Positions 1 to 9,649 of a stretch of 64,000 nt of DNA are shown piece after piece. How positions within the stretch are numbered: position 1 is the stretch's first letter; each line of letters opens with the position of its first letter. A model generated the notes under the pieces. That model saw only the letters and a list, made by a program, of their open reading frames with translations, made no database searches and was not told where the DNA came from. Origin of the DNA: Duganella sp. BuS-21 (lineage in GTDB: Bacteria > Pseudomonadota > Gammaproteobacteria > Burkholderiales > Burkholderiaceae_D); contig CP097466.1 of NCBI GenBank assembly GCA_041874725.1, positions 4,588,001 to 4,652,000 on the forward strand, in the 5' to 3' direction. The translations under genes were made by a program, and so were the position numbers.

Positions 1-2827
1 TGGCGCACACAAATTCAGCCTCTAGAACGTCGAATTGGCTAAGTAGCTCCTCAAACGCACCTATATCTCCAACACTCATAGAATAAAGAAGCGTGATGTT
101 GCGAAGTGGTCCGGTGAGCTGATCCAGGGCGAGTAGGTTTTGAATGCGATCACGATTGTTCGATTTGCACCAGTCCGAAATCAAATATCCGAGTCCCTTC
201 TGTGCGCCGGCGGTCGGCAAATCCTTATCACTCAATAAACGCACTACTGTGCGGGCGTCGACAGTTGAGCATGCTAAGGCACAAGCTGCTGTTGACCTAC
301 GGTGATGATCCTCTGCAGTTAAGCCTTCGATGATAAGGCGCTCTATGATGCTGTCGAGACTGCGCCCGGACTTGCTCCAGGCGGCGAGTCTTATTTGCAA
401 TGGCATTACATCGTCCATCGCGACGCTATAAGCAGTATCGCCGTCTATGCATCCGAATTTCATGTGGCCTATCAGGCAGCTGATCGCATCTGCCTCTTCG
501 CCATCTCTTGACCCGGACTTATATCGTTCGATATACAGAACAAACGCTTCGGTTCCGAGGCGATCAACCTCGTCTTGAAGATCCGATATATGTAGTAGGT
601 TGTTGATGTTGCCAGCGACGAGTTCTCGAAGGACCGAAATGGAAAGCGTACTGTCTCGGTTTAACGCCACGATAGTACCTGCTCCATTGTGGAGCAGAGA
701 GCGATTGCTGAGTTTTGCGCGGATCGCGCTATGAAGTGGCCTCGAGAAAACATCTACAATAATTCCGTCGACCAGCCTATTAGTTTGCCAGGAGTTGGTT
801 CCCCAAATGGTTGCAAGACGATGGCCAATTTCCTCCCATTGCGCAGGAGTCACAAGCATGCCATTGGCTAGACACCGCCCAATAAGCCGAAGTCCTGTAT
901 AGAATGCATCGTCGTCCTGAGCGAGTATCTGGGCAACAATTGGAGTGGAATCAGGATGTCGCTCAAAAGCGAACTGAAGTGCTTGTGCCCAAGGCCGCTT
1001 AAACATCATTTTGAGTCGTTGGGCTAGGTGGTCGTCTGGCAGCTCGAGCAGTTCTCTCGAGGCGAGATACTCTTGAACGATCGGGAACGGAAATGAAAGC
1101 CGTACTAGGCCTGTGCGCCGCAATACACCGCGCCGGATTAGGGCTTCTCGTGCGACGTCCGGCGAAATAGAAGGTCCCACATCTTTAGAGCAAGTCGAGA
1201 ACAACTGCTTCGATACGCCGACAGAGTCTGTTTCTAGTGCCTTGAACGCCGCCCGTTCAACAATTCTTCTTAGGGTCTCGACATCAAGTGAGTCACTCTC
1301 CGTGCGCTTGAATTCGAATGGCCTGAAAAGCGTCTCGATATACGACTCCAGCAGGTCGCTGCGTCGCAAATCTTCGGACTCGAGTCGCATTACCAGCATG
1401 AGGGCCAAGAAAATTGGGATGCGAACTAAATGTGCAAGATCGGTCCGGGAAGCGATTCTCCTCAATATAGCGTCAGCCAGCGTCGGCTCTCCTGCTCGAT
1501 AAAATGCGACATACTGTCGAATTTCGGTATCGCGCAACGGAGAAAGCTCTATCATCGTTGCTCCGTGAAACGGAGGCAATGCGGCGGCATCCCGCACGGT
1601 GAGCATCCATCGGATTCCTGAGTGTGCCGCACAATATACTTTTAGTCGTTCTATGACAAGCGTGCGCTTCTCGCTCGAAACCTCATCAAGACCATCAACG
1701 AATAGAACCAATGCTCCCGTCGCTGCAGCCGCTTTCCAATCTATCTGAACACCGAATTCGCGATTCACATTCTGTTGGAGAAAGTCACCAATCGTAAGCC
1801 CTGAATCAGAAAAGCTGGTGACTTGTATGATTGCTGGTATAAGACCACCTGCGGAGATTTTCCGAGCGATTGCGTGCACTAAGGTTGACTTGCCAAAACC
1901 AGGTCCGGCGATCACCACCGTTGCATTTAACCCATTGCTCGGGAAGTTCCGAAGATCGATTTCCTCACTATCCATGAAATCGCGCCACCGAGGCAGATCG
2001 TCGTCAAAGTCGACACGTTTATTTCGGTCGAATCGTAGGCCGCGTGGCCAGAGGAATTCCGTACCTTGCGCTGGTCGGAAATCTGTGCCTGGCACTTCGA
2101 TGGTCGCTAACGAACCTACGACAGAAAGATACGATGCCAATCCCCAGCTCGACGGCGTTGTAATGGTAATTTCAAATTGGCTATTTAGCCGATCTCGAAG
2201 TCCTGCGCTGTGAAAGCGACTACGCGTCTCTGCGCCCTCCCATGCAATTTGGGTCAGTGTCTCAAATAGCCGAGCTGTGGTCACAGAGGATTCTGGTACC
2301 CAAATGGGGACGTAGTCTCGGTCGAGTTCTGCCGCAGGCATAACCTTGATTTCAATCCGTTTGAAAAGCTGAAATACTTCCGTTGTTCCAGCATTTATCG
2401 CACGCGCAATGGAGGTTGCAAGGTGTTGCTGCGTACTAGTCAGCCTCGCAAACCATTCTTCAGTATCAGCGCCATCAGTTCGGTCGCTTAATGCTCGAAG
2501 GTCGCTAGCTGTAGTAGACGGTTCGCCCAGAACTAACGACAGTGAGTCGTCTGGGGATAGCGGCTGGCGGTGCATCGACGCCCAAAGAGAAACCCAGGCA
2601 TCTCCCGTCCGTTGCAAGGCCATCTTTACCTGAAAAAACTGGCGGGATCCATCATCAAAGCGAACGACGAAATCGTCTACCCTGTCTGGCGACTCGATTC
2701 GCACCTCAATTGGACGATCACGGCTGTGGCGCTGGCGCACATCAACCATTCGCCCGAGATATAGTGCGACTATTCGGTCTTGATACCTGATGCCTGCCTG
2801 GGTCGTTGGCCCGCCGATTTCTGTCAA
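1..2827 (-). CDS. STAND (NACHT) ATPase with N-terminal nuclease-like domain, cut by window edge
   Basis: The minus frame stays open from a TTG codon at 2827 to the left edge (942 codons), so the C-terminus is missing. The TTG is preceded by AGAGGA seven bases upstream. Residues 1-70 look like a Cap4/DUF4297-type PD-(D/E)xK nuclease: a Gly-rich start with YQ, then VDDF (Asp51/Asp52) and FFQVK (Gln66, Lys68). A P-loop GPGFGKST falls at about 307-314 and a Walker B LFVDGLDE near 375-380, typical of NACHT ATPases. The rest is alpha-helical and repeat-like, as in STAND sensor regions. Nuclease-STAND-sensor order matches antiviral Avs-type proteins; that is a family inference, and the Avs class cannot be assigned. 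The base composition is visibly more AT-rich than the core genome. An alternative is a STAND regulator with a dead nuclease domain. Confidence 0.75.
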   Translation of the reverse strand, partial: MTEIGGPTTQAGIRYQDRIVALYLGRMVDVRQRHSRDRPIEVRIESPDRVDDFVVRFDDGSRQFFQVKMALQRTGDAWVSLWASMHRQPLSPDDSLSLVLGEPSTTASDLRALSDRTDGADTEEWFARLTSTQQHLATSIARAINAGTTEVFQLFKRIEIKVMPAAELDRDYVPIWVPESSVTTARLFETLTQIAWEGAETRSRFHSAGLRDRLNSQFEITITTPSSWGLASYLSVVGSLATIEVPGTDFRPAQGTEFLWPRGLRFDRNKRVDFDDDLPRWRDFMDSEEIDLRNFPSNGLNATVVIAGPGFGKSTLVHAIARKISAGGLIPAIIQVTSFSDSGLTIGDFLQQNVNREFGVQIDWKAAAATGALVLFVDGLDEVSSEKRTLVIERLKVYCAAHSGIRWMLTVRDAAALPPFHGATMIELSPLRDTEIRQYVAFYRAGEPTLADAILRRIASRTDLAHLVRIPIFLALMLVMRLESEDLRRSDLLESYIETLFRPFEFKRTESDSLDVETLRRIVERAAFKALETDSVGVSKQLFSTCSKDVGPSISPDVAREALIRRGVLRRTGLVRLSFPFPIVQEYLASRELLELPDDHLAQRLKMMFKRPWAQALQFAFERHPDSTPIVAQILAQDDDAFYTGLRLIGRCLANGMLVTPAQWEEIGHRLATIWGTNSWQTNRLVDGIIVDVFSRPLHSAIRAKLSNRSLLHNGAGTIVALNRDSTLSISVLRELVAGNINNLLHISDLQDEVDRLGTEAFVLYIERYKSGSRDGEEADAISCLIGHMKFGCIDGDTAYSVAMDDVMPLQIRLAAWSKSGRSLDSIIERLIIEGLTAEDHHRRSTAACALACSTVDARTVVRLLSDKDLPTAGAQKGLGYLISDWCKSNNRDRIQNLLALDQLTGPLRNITLLYSMSVGDIGAFEELLSQFDVLEAEFVCA

Positions 2828-2947
2828 TTTGTTATCCTCTGTATTTGATTTTTGAGATAATCTCCGTCGCTGTAGAGGACGAAATCACGCAGGATGCATG
2901 TTACATGCTGCACCAAGCACTGCTTATGATACTGTACGTCTAACGCT

Positions 2948-3544
2948 ATGTCTCAGCTTCTCTCTATGCAACCTAACGATATTGCAACGATCGCATCAGC
3001 AATTTTCGCTGGAGTATCAGCCTTGGTCGCGGCTGCGGCCATTTACTTCCCTTGGCGCCTTCAGCAGAACCACGAGCTATTGAGCCAGGCGGTGCTTTCG
3101 CTAGAACGTGCTTATATAGCTTTGTCGAACAATGGGCAGAACGTTCACCCCCCCCTTGCAAATCGCTTGAACTGGCTAACTTGTGCTCGGCACATTGAAG
3201 CCTACAAGATGCTGAAGAAACTAATTAAGACCAATCTCCATCGATCACTCTGCGAAGAGCACGAAGAATTCTGGCGCCATCAGATATACATTTGCTTAGA
3301 TATGCGCGCTATTCGCCAAACTTCGTACTTTGACGAGGCACCACCGCCGGAGCGAATTTCAGGAATAGAGCCGCGTTCGGCCATCATCATTTACTGTTTC
3401 GCGTCTTGGTCGAAGACAAAGCCAGACCCTATTGAAGAAGTAGATATCCAAGCGCTGATTAAAGAATATGACCCACTGACGGGCAACATCGGCTTGCGAA
3501 CATATATTCAAACAAAGCACCCGCATATCTTATGCGCAAAATAA
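2948..3544 (+). CDS. Small protein with one N-terminal membrane span, unknown function
   Basis: This is a 198-residue reading frame divergent from the STAND gene at its left. Residues about 11-31 form one hydrophobic segment (IASAIFAGVSALVAAAAIYF), followed by a mostly helical, charged and probably cytoplasmic region with no motif I recognise. A second in-frame ATG at 2966 is an alternative start; neither has a clear ribosome binding site. Single-span proteins of this kind with a helical soluble domain are common next to defence genes, but nothing in the sequence shows a role. It lies in a 1 kb gap between two STAND ATPases, converges with the larger one, and has the same AT-leaning composition as the left STAND gene. 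Confidence 0.6.
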   Translation: MSQLLSMQPNDIATIASAIFAGVSALVAAAAIYFPWRLQQNHELLSQAVLSLERAYIALSNNGQNVHPPLANRLNWLTCARHIEAYKMLKKLIKTNLHRSLCEEHEEFWRHQIYICLDMRAIRQTSYFDEAPPPERISGIEPRSAIIIYCFASWSKTKPDPIEEVDIQALIKEYDPLTGNIGLRTYIQTKHPHILCAK

Positions 3545-3690
3545 ACCTGCGCTCGACCTGACGCCTCAACGACTACGCCGTTAGGATCCCAGCTCACCGC
3601 ACGCTCCGGCGTATACATATCGGTTACGGGTACTGGTGTCGAACCGACCGCATCTGTAGGGACGCAGCGTACATTTCATAAATGGTGAGT

Positions 3691-3732
3691 AACGCCATTA
3701 GCGTTTGTTTAGCTTTGTCTGCTAACGGCGTT
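3691..3732. repeat. Inverted repeat between convergent genes
   Basis: Two 12-base arms (3691-3702 and 3721-3732, core AACGCC.TTAGC) are complementary at 11 of 12 positions around an 18-base loop. It sits in the 293-base gap between the convergent genes ending at 3544 (+) and 3838 (-). No T-run follows on either side, so it may be a weak bidirectional terminator or the relic of a mobile repeat. I see nothing else in this gap apart from a 12-base match to the tRNA-Cys T-arm at 3638-3649. Confidence 0.45.
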
Positions 3733-3837
3733 CACGAGTTACAGACGTGGCCGGTTGTCGGCCTTGGACCACCGCCCTGATGGACACAACATGCGGATCT
3801 AAAGGGCTGGTTAATGGACATACTGAAAAAGTTGGCT

Positions 3838-6800
3838 CTATCCCTTAAACGCTTCATTCGCAGCCTCGACTCTCAGTTCGAGCTCATGGGCCTCAGCAAC
3901 GCCAACGCCGACTAGTCGCCCGAGCGCGCGGTCGAGACGGGCGCGTAAGGGATGCGACGGAGCGAGCAATCCCGGCTCCTGGACGATTGCCGCTTCCAGC
4001 CATTGAACAACCTTTCCTCCGATGCCCATGTCGATCCACAGCCCGGGCGACTGTGTGCGACCAAACCAAGCCTCGGTCGCTTCGAGCAATAAATCGAGAT
4101 GACGCACGCGCGTCGCAACTAGGAGCAAGTTCATCGTGCACAACGCCACGAAGGCCGTCGGACCGGCTGACAGCAGCGGTCTTATCGCTGGGAGGAGCGG
4201 GTCGACGCGGTCAAACAACACGGGAGGCAGATAGCTCTGCGTCCCGTTAAACGGGTTGTAAGTGCTGAGCATTAGCTTTGCGACGATCCCACCGCTCTGC
4301 ATGTCGATCCGTGAACTATCCGGGTCATCGGCATATCGCCACCTATGGAGTGTCATCACGCGCTGCGCTAAGCGGGTACGCAAATGGGCAGGCCGTGCCG
4401 CCGTGCGCTGAGGATCATTGAAATAAAGCGCGTCGGCCGAGTGGATGACAGTTTGAGCGACCTTGCCGAATGGCTCATCTGGCAGATCCGTCACGAGTTT
4501 CAGATCAGCTTCGAACGACGCATCGGTGGAGTCGAGCAGCCGCTCGGCGAACAGCGCGTAGTAGTGCATATTCCACTCGTGCGGATCGCGATCGATCTCG
4601 ACATCTACAGGCAGACCTAGCCCGTTCATCCGTGCGGTCCAGTCGACATAGGCCTCGACCACTTCCTGCCTCCAATCGATTGCCCCCAAGGGCGCGGCCT
4701 GGACCATCTCCAGCCATTGCGCTGCCGCGTTACTGTTGACGTGGATGATCGACGATGGCTCGGCGACCGCAGACTTGATCGTCTCTTCTTCCCCGCACTC
4801 TGACGATGTGATGAGTTCAGGTACTTGGAGGCGTGAACCGCGCCGCAGAAACGGGGATTCAATGGGCCATGCCGGCCATTGAGGTTCGGCCTCGCCACCC
4901 AGCCAAGAGATCTCGGCCGCGACTGCAGTATCAACAGCCGCAGTCCGCTCAGCGCAAAAGCGCGCATGCTCAGCCTCGTCCCGTTCATCGTAGCTTTTCC
5001 AGCGCCAAACCACGCTTGCGAATGCAGCGCGCATTGCTGCCTTGAAGAGCTTGGGCTCGATTTTTAGGATCGGCGAGAGTCCGGCTGAGTATGCCGGCGC
5101 CGCACTGCGATCCTCGCGCGTCGCGAGCCGGACCAGCACGTTCCGGTCCGTCTCACCACCCTTCCGAGCCCAGAGATGGATCAAAGCAAGGATGGCAATT
5201 GCGGGTCGATTGAAGCGCAGCGTACCCGCAGATCCGATATCGCGATCTGAATGCTCTTCGAGCGCTATCGCAATCACCTGGCGAACCCAGTCCTCTTCGC
5301 TAGAAAGCAGAGCGTCGTCACCGTCGCGAGCCACTAGCAAGGCGGTCATGATTAGTCGGGTTGAGCGCGACTTTAGGACATCGGTATCGCTATCGTCGGG
5401 GAGCTCGCCGCCCGCATAGACAACCGCATCGCGCGCTGTCGCGGCAGTGGCATATTCGCTTCCGCCCTCGATCGCCAAATTGATGCAGGATTCAATCTGG
5501 GTCGAGCGAATGAATGCGATCCGCTGCTGCTCCATCATTTCAAGATGCGCAGCCTCTTCCGTTGGCGGTCGATATCCTAGTTTTCCGTCTCCGACATCGA
5601 TCCAGTTCGATCGCTGCAGCATATTGTTGGCGACGCGTGCGATGAGCCGCGCGTCACTCCAATTCGAATGGGATTGAATGGGCTCAAGGCTCGCTACCCT
5701 AGCCCCCAGCTGCTCGCGCAGGCGGTCCGCCACGGGATCGTCTCTCAGATAAAAGTGCACCACATCGAACAAGGTCATGCGTCGCGACGGGCGGCCCTTC
5801 AAGTCAGCGAGCCTTACCTTGGCGTCCGGTTCCTTCCCGATCGCAAACTGCTCAGGCCCCGATCCAAGTTGATCATGATCTCGGCGCATGCGGTCGGTGG
5901 CCAGCAACTCGGGATCAGCGATCAACGGCGCCAGCTCATCGCGCGCTACGTCGAAATGCGACAGCAGAGTATCGATCGCAATCAGGAGGTACGCCGCACA
6001 GCTGCCGTCGGGCCCGAGAATATCGGCAAGCACTTCATCGACCGGGGCACCATCGTCAAGCCTTTGTTGGCTCCAGGCTTCCAGCGCCTTGAGTCCGGAG
6101 GCCGCCGCATAACTGCGGCATTGATCCCTCGACCAGAGATAGCTGTCGGTCCTGGGGAAAAAGCGTGGACCATCGCCGAAATCGACGGTGAAGCCTGGAT
6201 CTACGGACGCGTGAGCGTCGGTGCTAAAGGCAATCGCTTCCGCAACCAGTGTTCGGATCAGCTCTAACCCTTTGGCGGGCGCGGACTTCAGAAGATCGAG
6301 GAATGGGGGCTGCGCCGGCGAGGCCGGCAAATAGTTGCTGTCGGCAAAAGTGAAGGCCCGCTCCATTGTGCGGCCACGGCGGCCTCGCCGATCCCCTGTC
6401 TGGAGGAGGCTCGCTAACACGAGTTCAGCCAGCTCGGCGGGCGCAATCGGGGCAATCACTATAGAAAACTGCCGGATCGCCTCGACCTTGTAGGTGTTGC
6501 GCTCATTGCCGACCTCCCTCAAATAGGCCTTTAGCTCATCAGGCGCGAATTTGCCGAGCAAGATAGCCATCAGGCGAAGTTGCTTGATCATGCTGCTTCG
6601 CCCGCCGCTCGCTGTCCTCCCAGCGTACTGATCGTTCGGGATCGTCACTGCGGCGTCACGGACATCGAGCTGCCGTAGCCAGCCGAACAACATGTGACTA
6701 ATTTGTTGGGCGAACGGCTGAAGATGGTGGAGTAGATAGAGCTGTATTTTGACCAGTTCGACCACCGCGCCGATCGCGGATATCGATATCTCGGCCACAT

Positions 6801-8976
6801 GCGCCAGTACCCATCGCAGCACCACGATGGCGGAGCCGGTGACATCGGTCCGATGGGAACGTGGTATATCGATCTTGGTATCATCCGGCATCCTCACCAG
6901 GTCGGAAGTCGCTACGGTTTCGACTGCGGCAATCGTCGTGCACAATTCGATGAAGAGAGCCGCCCCGTCCTCAAGCAATCTGGAGCTGCACTTTTCAAGA
7001 AGTTCGTATCCGGCCTCCGAACGCGACAGGCCTAGGATCGCCTGACGCCGCCAGGACCCATGTGCCTCGATGACCGAGAACTGCCCGAGCAGCTGGGTCC
7101 AGCCGATGCAGTCGGCACCCGCCTCCAGCGCGAGGCGGGAGGCGAACTCGATACCGCGGGCAACGCGCGGTGAGACCGGCACGGTCATGTCCAGAGCAGC
7201 CAAATGCCGGGGGTGCTCAGCGATATAACTGCCTATCGCCCAGTCACGCAACACGTCGTGATAGAAGTCGAGACGGTCGCGACGTACCTCCCTGAACGTC
7301 ATCGCCCCGAGCAAATGCGAACGCGCGGCTGAATCTTCTACAATTTCGAGTCCTCCTTCGCCTCTCAATGCGCTTGCCGCGAGCGCGGCTATCAGCCGCT
7401 GCGCGGCACGGATGTCTTTTGCAGGAGCGCCATCCGCACTCTTCCACCAGAAACCAGCCATCTCAGCTTCGGTCCGGATTCCGGTAGCGCTAGGAACCTT
7501 CAGCAGCCGGGACAATCGGTAGAGATTTCGGGCAAGTCCAGCGGCCGGATGTTTCGGGTACAACAGCGATTGGAGATCCGGCGCTTGATCGACAAGGAGC
7601 GCGACCTCATCGTCCGATAGGGGCCCGACTTGTATCGGATACGCGCCACCCATTGCAGCAACGATCTGATCGTCGAGCCAGAGTTCGATGTTGATGTTGC
7701 CGGCCGTCCGCGTGGTGGCGATCACCTTGAAGTCCGGGATTGCGCTCGCTGCCCTCATGAGCTCGGCGATAGTGCGCTGGCGACCAATATCGTCGAACAT
7801 GTCCAGGCCATCGATGAAAAGCATCGCACCACCGCTTGCGGCGAGATCTGTCAGAAACTCGGCTGCGGATCCTGGGATGCCGAGAGCGTTTGAAAACGGC
7901 AGCCAGCCTCCTGGCGGCGTCGCATCCCGGTCGAGGACGATGATCGGTGCCTGGCGCGCAACACGCTCGGCGAAATGGCGAAGGACCCAGGATTTGCCGA
8001 CGCCAGGATCCCCACAGACCTCGACGAAACGATGCGCTTCGGATGCCTCGTCGACAGCAGCCACTGCTTCCAGCCGCGGCAAGGTCACCCCCGCCACGCT
8101 CGTGCCGATATGGGCAAGGGTGTTCCGCGCGAGCTCGGCAAGTCTGACGCGTGCCGGACCATATTCGCGGCCACCAGCAAGCCGGAACCCCGCCTCGGCG
8201 AGATTGGCCACGAGGGCAGCTTGGTCGATTTCACCACCGGTGGTCCCAGTCTTTATTGACAAGTCGACCAGCCGGCTCCATAGCGCACCAGCGCGGCCAA
8301 CGTCCTCGTCGGCTAGTGCCATCCGTGCGAGTGCCTGCCCATACGTTCGGGCGATCGGTGATGTCGCTTCGAAATCGAACTCGAGGATGAGCATCCGCCG
8401 CAGTAGCGCCCAGATCGCATTGTCTTCATCGACGACCCCGCTTGCAACAAGATGCTTTCGCGTCGTCGCAACGAAATCCCGCATGTCTTTGCTCGCAATG
8501 CCCTTGGCGCCTAGCCTAGTAAAGAACGCTGCCGCGTTCTCCATTGTCTGAGCCCATTTGAGCACATCCTGATAAGCACCGGAAATCTTGCGGCTGGTCC
8601 GCTGCGTCGCTATGCCGAGAAAGTGTCGATCCGCAGGAACGGAACCCACCACGCTCCGCGCTATCTGGGAGGCAACGTCTCGATAGACGCTATCCTGCGG
8701 TGAAAAAGTGATATCCCGTTTCGACTGAATTTCGAGGACGACGTCGCCGGACGGTCCCAGGCCCGAAGCGATCAGGTCATCAAGCTTAAACCCTTGCTCG
8801 GTGCCTTGAAATCGGATGCTGACAATCCGTGCATCTGGCATGCCCGGCGCCCGGTTACCCGTTAATAAGGCCAGCAAATAGAGAGCACCGAGTTCACCTT
8901 CAATATACGCGCCGGCAGGTCCTCTAGAGGCTGGGCTTGAACCGTGTTCTTTTTCGCTATTGCGATGTGATTCCAT
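3838..8976 (-). CDS. Large STAND ATPase with N-terminal nuclease-like domain (Avs-like)
   Basis: This is a 1712-residue protein. Residues about 20-110 look like a PD-(D/E)xK nuclease fold: AGAYIEGELGALYLL, then KLDDLI (Asp66/67) and VLEIQSKRDI with a Q-x-K pair at 84/86. A P-loop GDPGVGKS lies at about 322-329 and a Walker B AMLFIDGLDMF near 391-401. The remaining roughly 1200 residues are helical repeats with no enzyme motif, as expected for the sensor half of a STAND protein. Length and domain order fit antiviral Avs-type NTPases, which bind a phage protein, oligomerise and activate the nuclease; this role is inferred from the family. It shares architecture but little sequence with the STAND gene at 1-2827 and is clearly more GC-rich, so the two probably arrived separately. 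The start has no Shine-Dalgarno sequence but a perfect -10 box directly upstream. Confidence 0.75.
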   Translation of the reverse strand: MESHRNSEKEHGSSPASRGPAGAYIEGELGALYLLALLTGNRAPGMPDARIVSIRFQGTEQGFKLDDLIASGLGPSGDVVLEIQSKRDITFSPQDSVYRDVASQIARSVVGSVPADRHFLGIATQRTSRKISGAYQDVLKWAQTMENAAAFFTRLGAKGIASKDMRDFVATTRKHLVASGVVDEDNAIWALLRRMLILEFDFEATSPIARTYGQALARMALADEDVGRAGALWSRLVDLSIKTGTTGGEIDQAALVANLAEAGFRLAGGREYGPARVRLAELARNTLAHIGTSVAGVTLPRLEAVAAVDEASEAHRFVEVCGDPGVGKSWVLRHFAERVARQAPIIVLDRDATPPGGWLPFSNALGIPGSAAEFLTDLAASGGAMLFIDGLDMFDDIGRQRTIAELMRAASAIPDFKVIATTRTAGNINIELWLDDQIVAAMGGAYPIQVGPLSDDEVALLVDQAPDLQSLLYPKHPAAGLARNLYRLSRLLKVPSATGIRTEAEMAGFWWKSADGAPAKDIRAAQRLIAALAASALRGEGGLEIVEDSAARSHLLGAMTFREVRRDRLDFYHDVLRDWAIGSYIAEHPRHLAALDMTVPVSPRVARGIEFASRLALEAGADCIGWTQLLGQFSVIEAHGSWRRQAILGLSRSEAGYELLEKCSSRLLEDGAALFIELCTTIAAVETVATSDLVRMPDDTKIDIPRSHRTDVTGSAIVVLRWVLAHVAEISISAIGAVVELVKIQLYLLHHLQPFAQQISHMLFGWLRQLDVRDAAVTIPNDQYAGRTASGGRSSMIKQLRLMAILLGKFAPDELKAYLREVGNERNTYKVEAIRQFSIVIAPIAPAELAELVLASLLQTGDRRGRRGRTMERAFTFADSNYLPASPAQPPFLDLLKSAPAKGLELIRTLVAEAIAFSTDAHASVDPGFTVDFGDGPRFFPRTDSYLWSRDQCRSYAAASGLKALEAWSQQRLDDGAPVDEVLADILGPDGSCAAYLLIAIDTLLSHFDVARDELAPLIADPELLATDRMRRDHDQLGSGPEQFAIGKEPDAKVRLADLKGRPSRRMTLFDVVHFYLRDDPVADRLREQLGARVASLEPIQSHSNWSDARLIARVANNMLQRSNWIDVGDGKLGYRPPTEEAAHLEMMEQQRIAFIRSTQIESCINLAIEGGSEYATAATARDAVVYAGGELPDDSDTDVLKSRSTRLIMTALLVARDGDDALLSSEEDWVRQVIAIALEEHSDRDIGSAGTLRFNRPAIAILALIHLWARKGGETDRNVLVRLATREDRSAAPAYSAGLSPILKIEPKLFKAAMRAAFASVVWRWKSYDERDEAEHARFCAERTAAVDTAVAAEISWLGGEAEPQWPAWPIESPFLRRGSRLQVPELITSSECGEEETIKSAVAEPSSIIHVNSNAAAQWLEMVQAAPLGAIDWRQEVVEAYVDWTARMNGLGLPVDVEIDRDPHEWNMHYYALFAERLLDSTDASFEADLKLVTDLPDEPFGKVAQTVIHSADALYFNDPQRTAARPAHLRTRLAQRVMTLHRWRYADDPDSSRIDMQSGGIVAKLMLSTYNPFNGTQSYLPPVLFDRVDPLLPAIRPLLSAGPTAFVALCTMNLLLVATRVRHLDLLLEATEAWFGRTQSPGLWIDMGIGGKVVQWLEAAIVQEPGLLAPSHPLRARLDRALGRLVGVGVAEAHELELRVEAANEAFKG

Positions 8977-8981
8977 CAGCT

Positions 8982-8987
8982 ATTATA
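8982..8987 (-). promoter_or_regulatory. -10 box abutting the start codon of the large STAND gene
   Basis: A perfect TATAAT reads on the minus strand at 8987-8982, six bases before the ATG at 8976. Transcription would start at or next to the A of ATG, giving a leaderless message. No purine-rich binding site exists upstream of the ATG, which fits. No good -35 box is visible 17 bases upstream (around 9005-9010), so the promoter may be weak or activator-dependent. Confidence 0.4.
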
Positions 8988-9051
8988 AGTGTGAAGAGTA
9001 ACGAGACGTGCAGCTTGGCGCATAGTCAGTAGTATTGTAAAAGCGCAGTTT

Positions 9052-9642
9052 CTACGGCACTGGGGTATTATAGGGATCAGGCTCATGCATCTTATCTGCT
9101 AGATAATATAGGCCCCACAAGGTAATGACGAATAGCTGAAAAAGAAAAAGCACATACACCGCAAGAGCGATTGCCGATACTGCGTCCACAACGGATCCTA
9201 TAAAAAGCTTGCGCGCAGGAAGTGCGATCGCTTGGGCATAATAGGCAAAAAGACTAAGAGCTATACTAAGGGCAGTTAAATATGCGAATAAAAGGCATAG
9301 GAAACGGCGACGGGTCAGCTTCATGTCTACCCACTGTCCCGAGTAGTTGGTATGGAGTGTTGGGGTTGGAGCTGGAACAATTCGATCTAACCCTGTCTGT
9401 TGCCCAAACGTAGCCACCGCAGCCAAAGCTGCTATATAGAATCCAGGCAACCCTTGCACAAATCCTTGTGCCGACGCTACAAGTCCACTGCCTGCCCATA
9501 CATTCATGTCCTCTCGCATTGGCCAAATTAATATTAGAGAGATCAACGTGAGTCCGATCGGAAGATACCAATCAACCTTTCGTTTTACTGGGTGCCTAAT
9601 AAATATATAAGCAAATGGGCGGAACAGCTGATAGAAAAGCAT
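9052..9642 (-). CDS. Multi-span membrane protein, unknown
   Basis: This 196-residue protein has about four hydrophobic segments: residues 26-40 (WYLPIGLTLISLILI), 54-78 (a Gly/Ala-rich stretch), 113-140 (FLCLLFAYLTALSIALSLFAYY) and 155-180 (ISAIALAVYVLFLFQLFVITL). No catalytic motif is seen. It starts seven bases after the stop of the 319-codon gene upstream, so the two are surely co-transcribed and probably act together. Pairing of a soluble protein with a short multi-span membrane protein beside STAND defence genes suggests a membrane-acting abortive infection pair, with this protein as the effector. That is inference from context only. Composition is AT-rich compared with the STAND gene downstream. 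Confidence 0.65.
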   Translation of the reverse strand: MLFYQLFRPFAYIFIRHPVKRKVDWYLPIGLTLISLILIWPMREDMNVWAGSGLVASAQGFVQGLPGFYIAALAAVATFGQQTGLDRIVPAPTPTLHTNYSGQWVDMKLTRRRFLCLLFAYLTALSIALSLFAYYAQAIALPARKLFIGSVVDAVSAIALAVYVLFLFQLFVITLWGLYYLADKMHEPDPYNTPVP

Positions 9643-9649
9643 GATGTCC

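Noticed and set aside
3625..3660. Possible tRNA fragment between the STAND genes
   Set aside because: A T-arm-like motif is present but no acceptor or anticodon arm can be formed.
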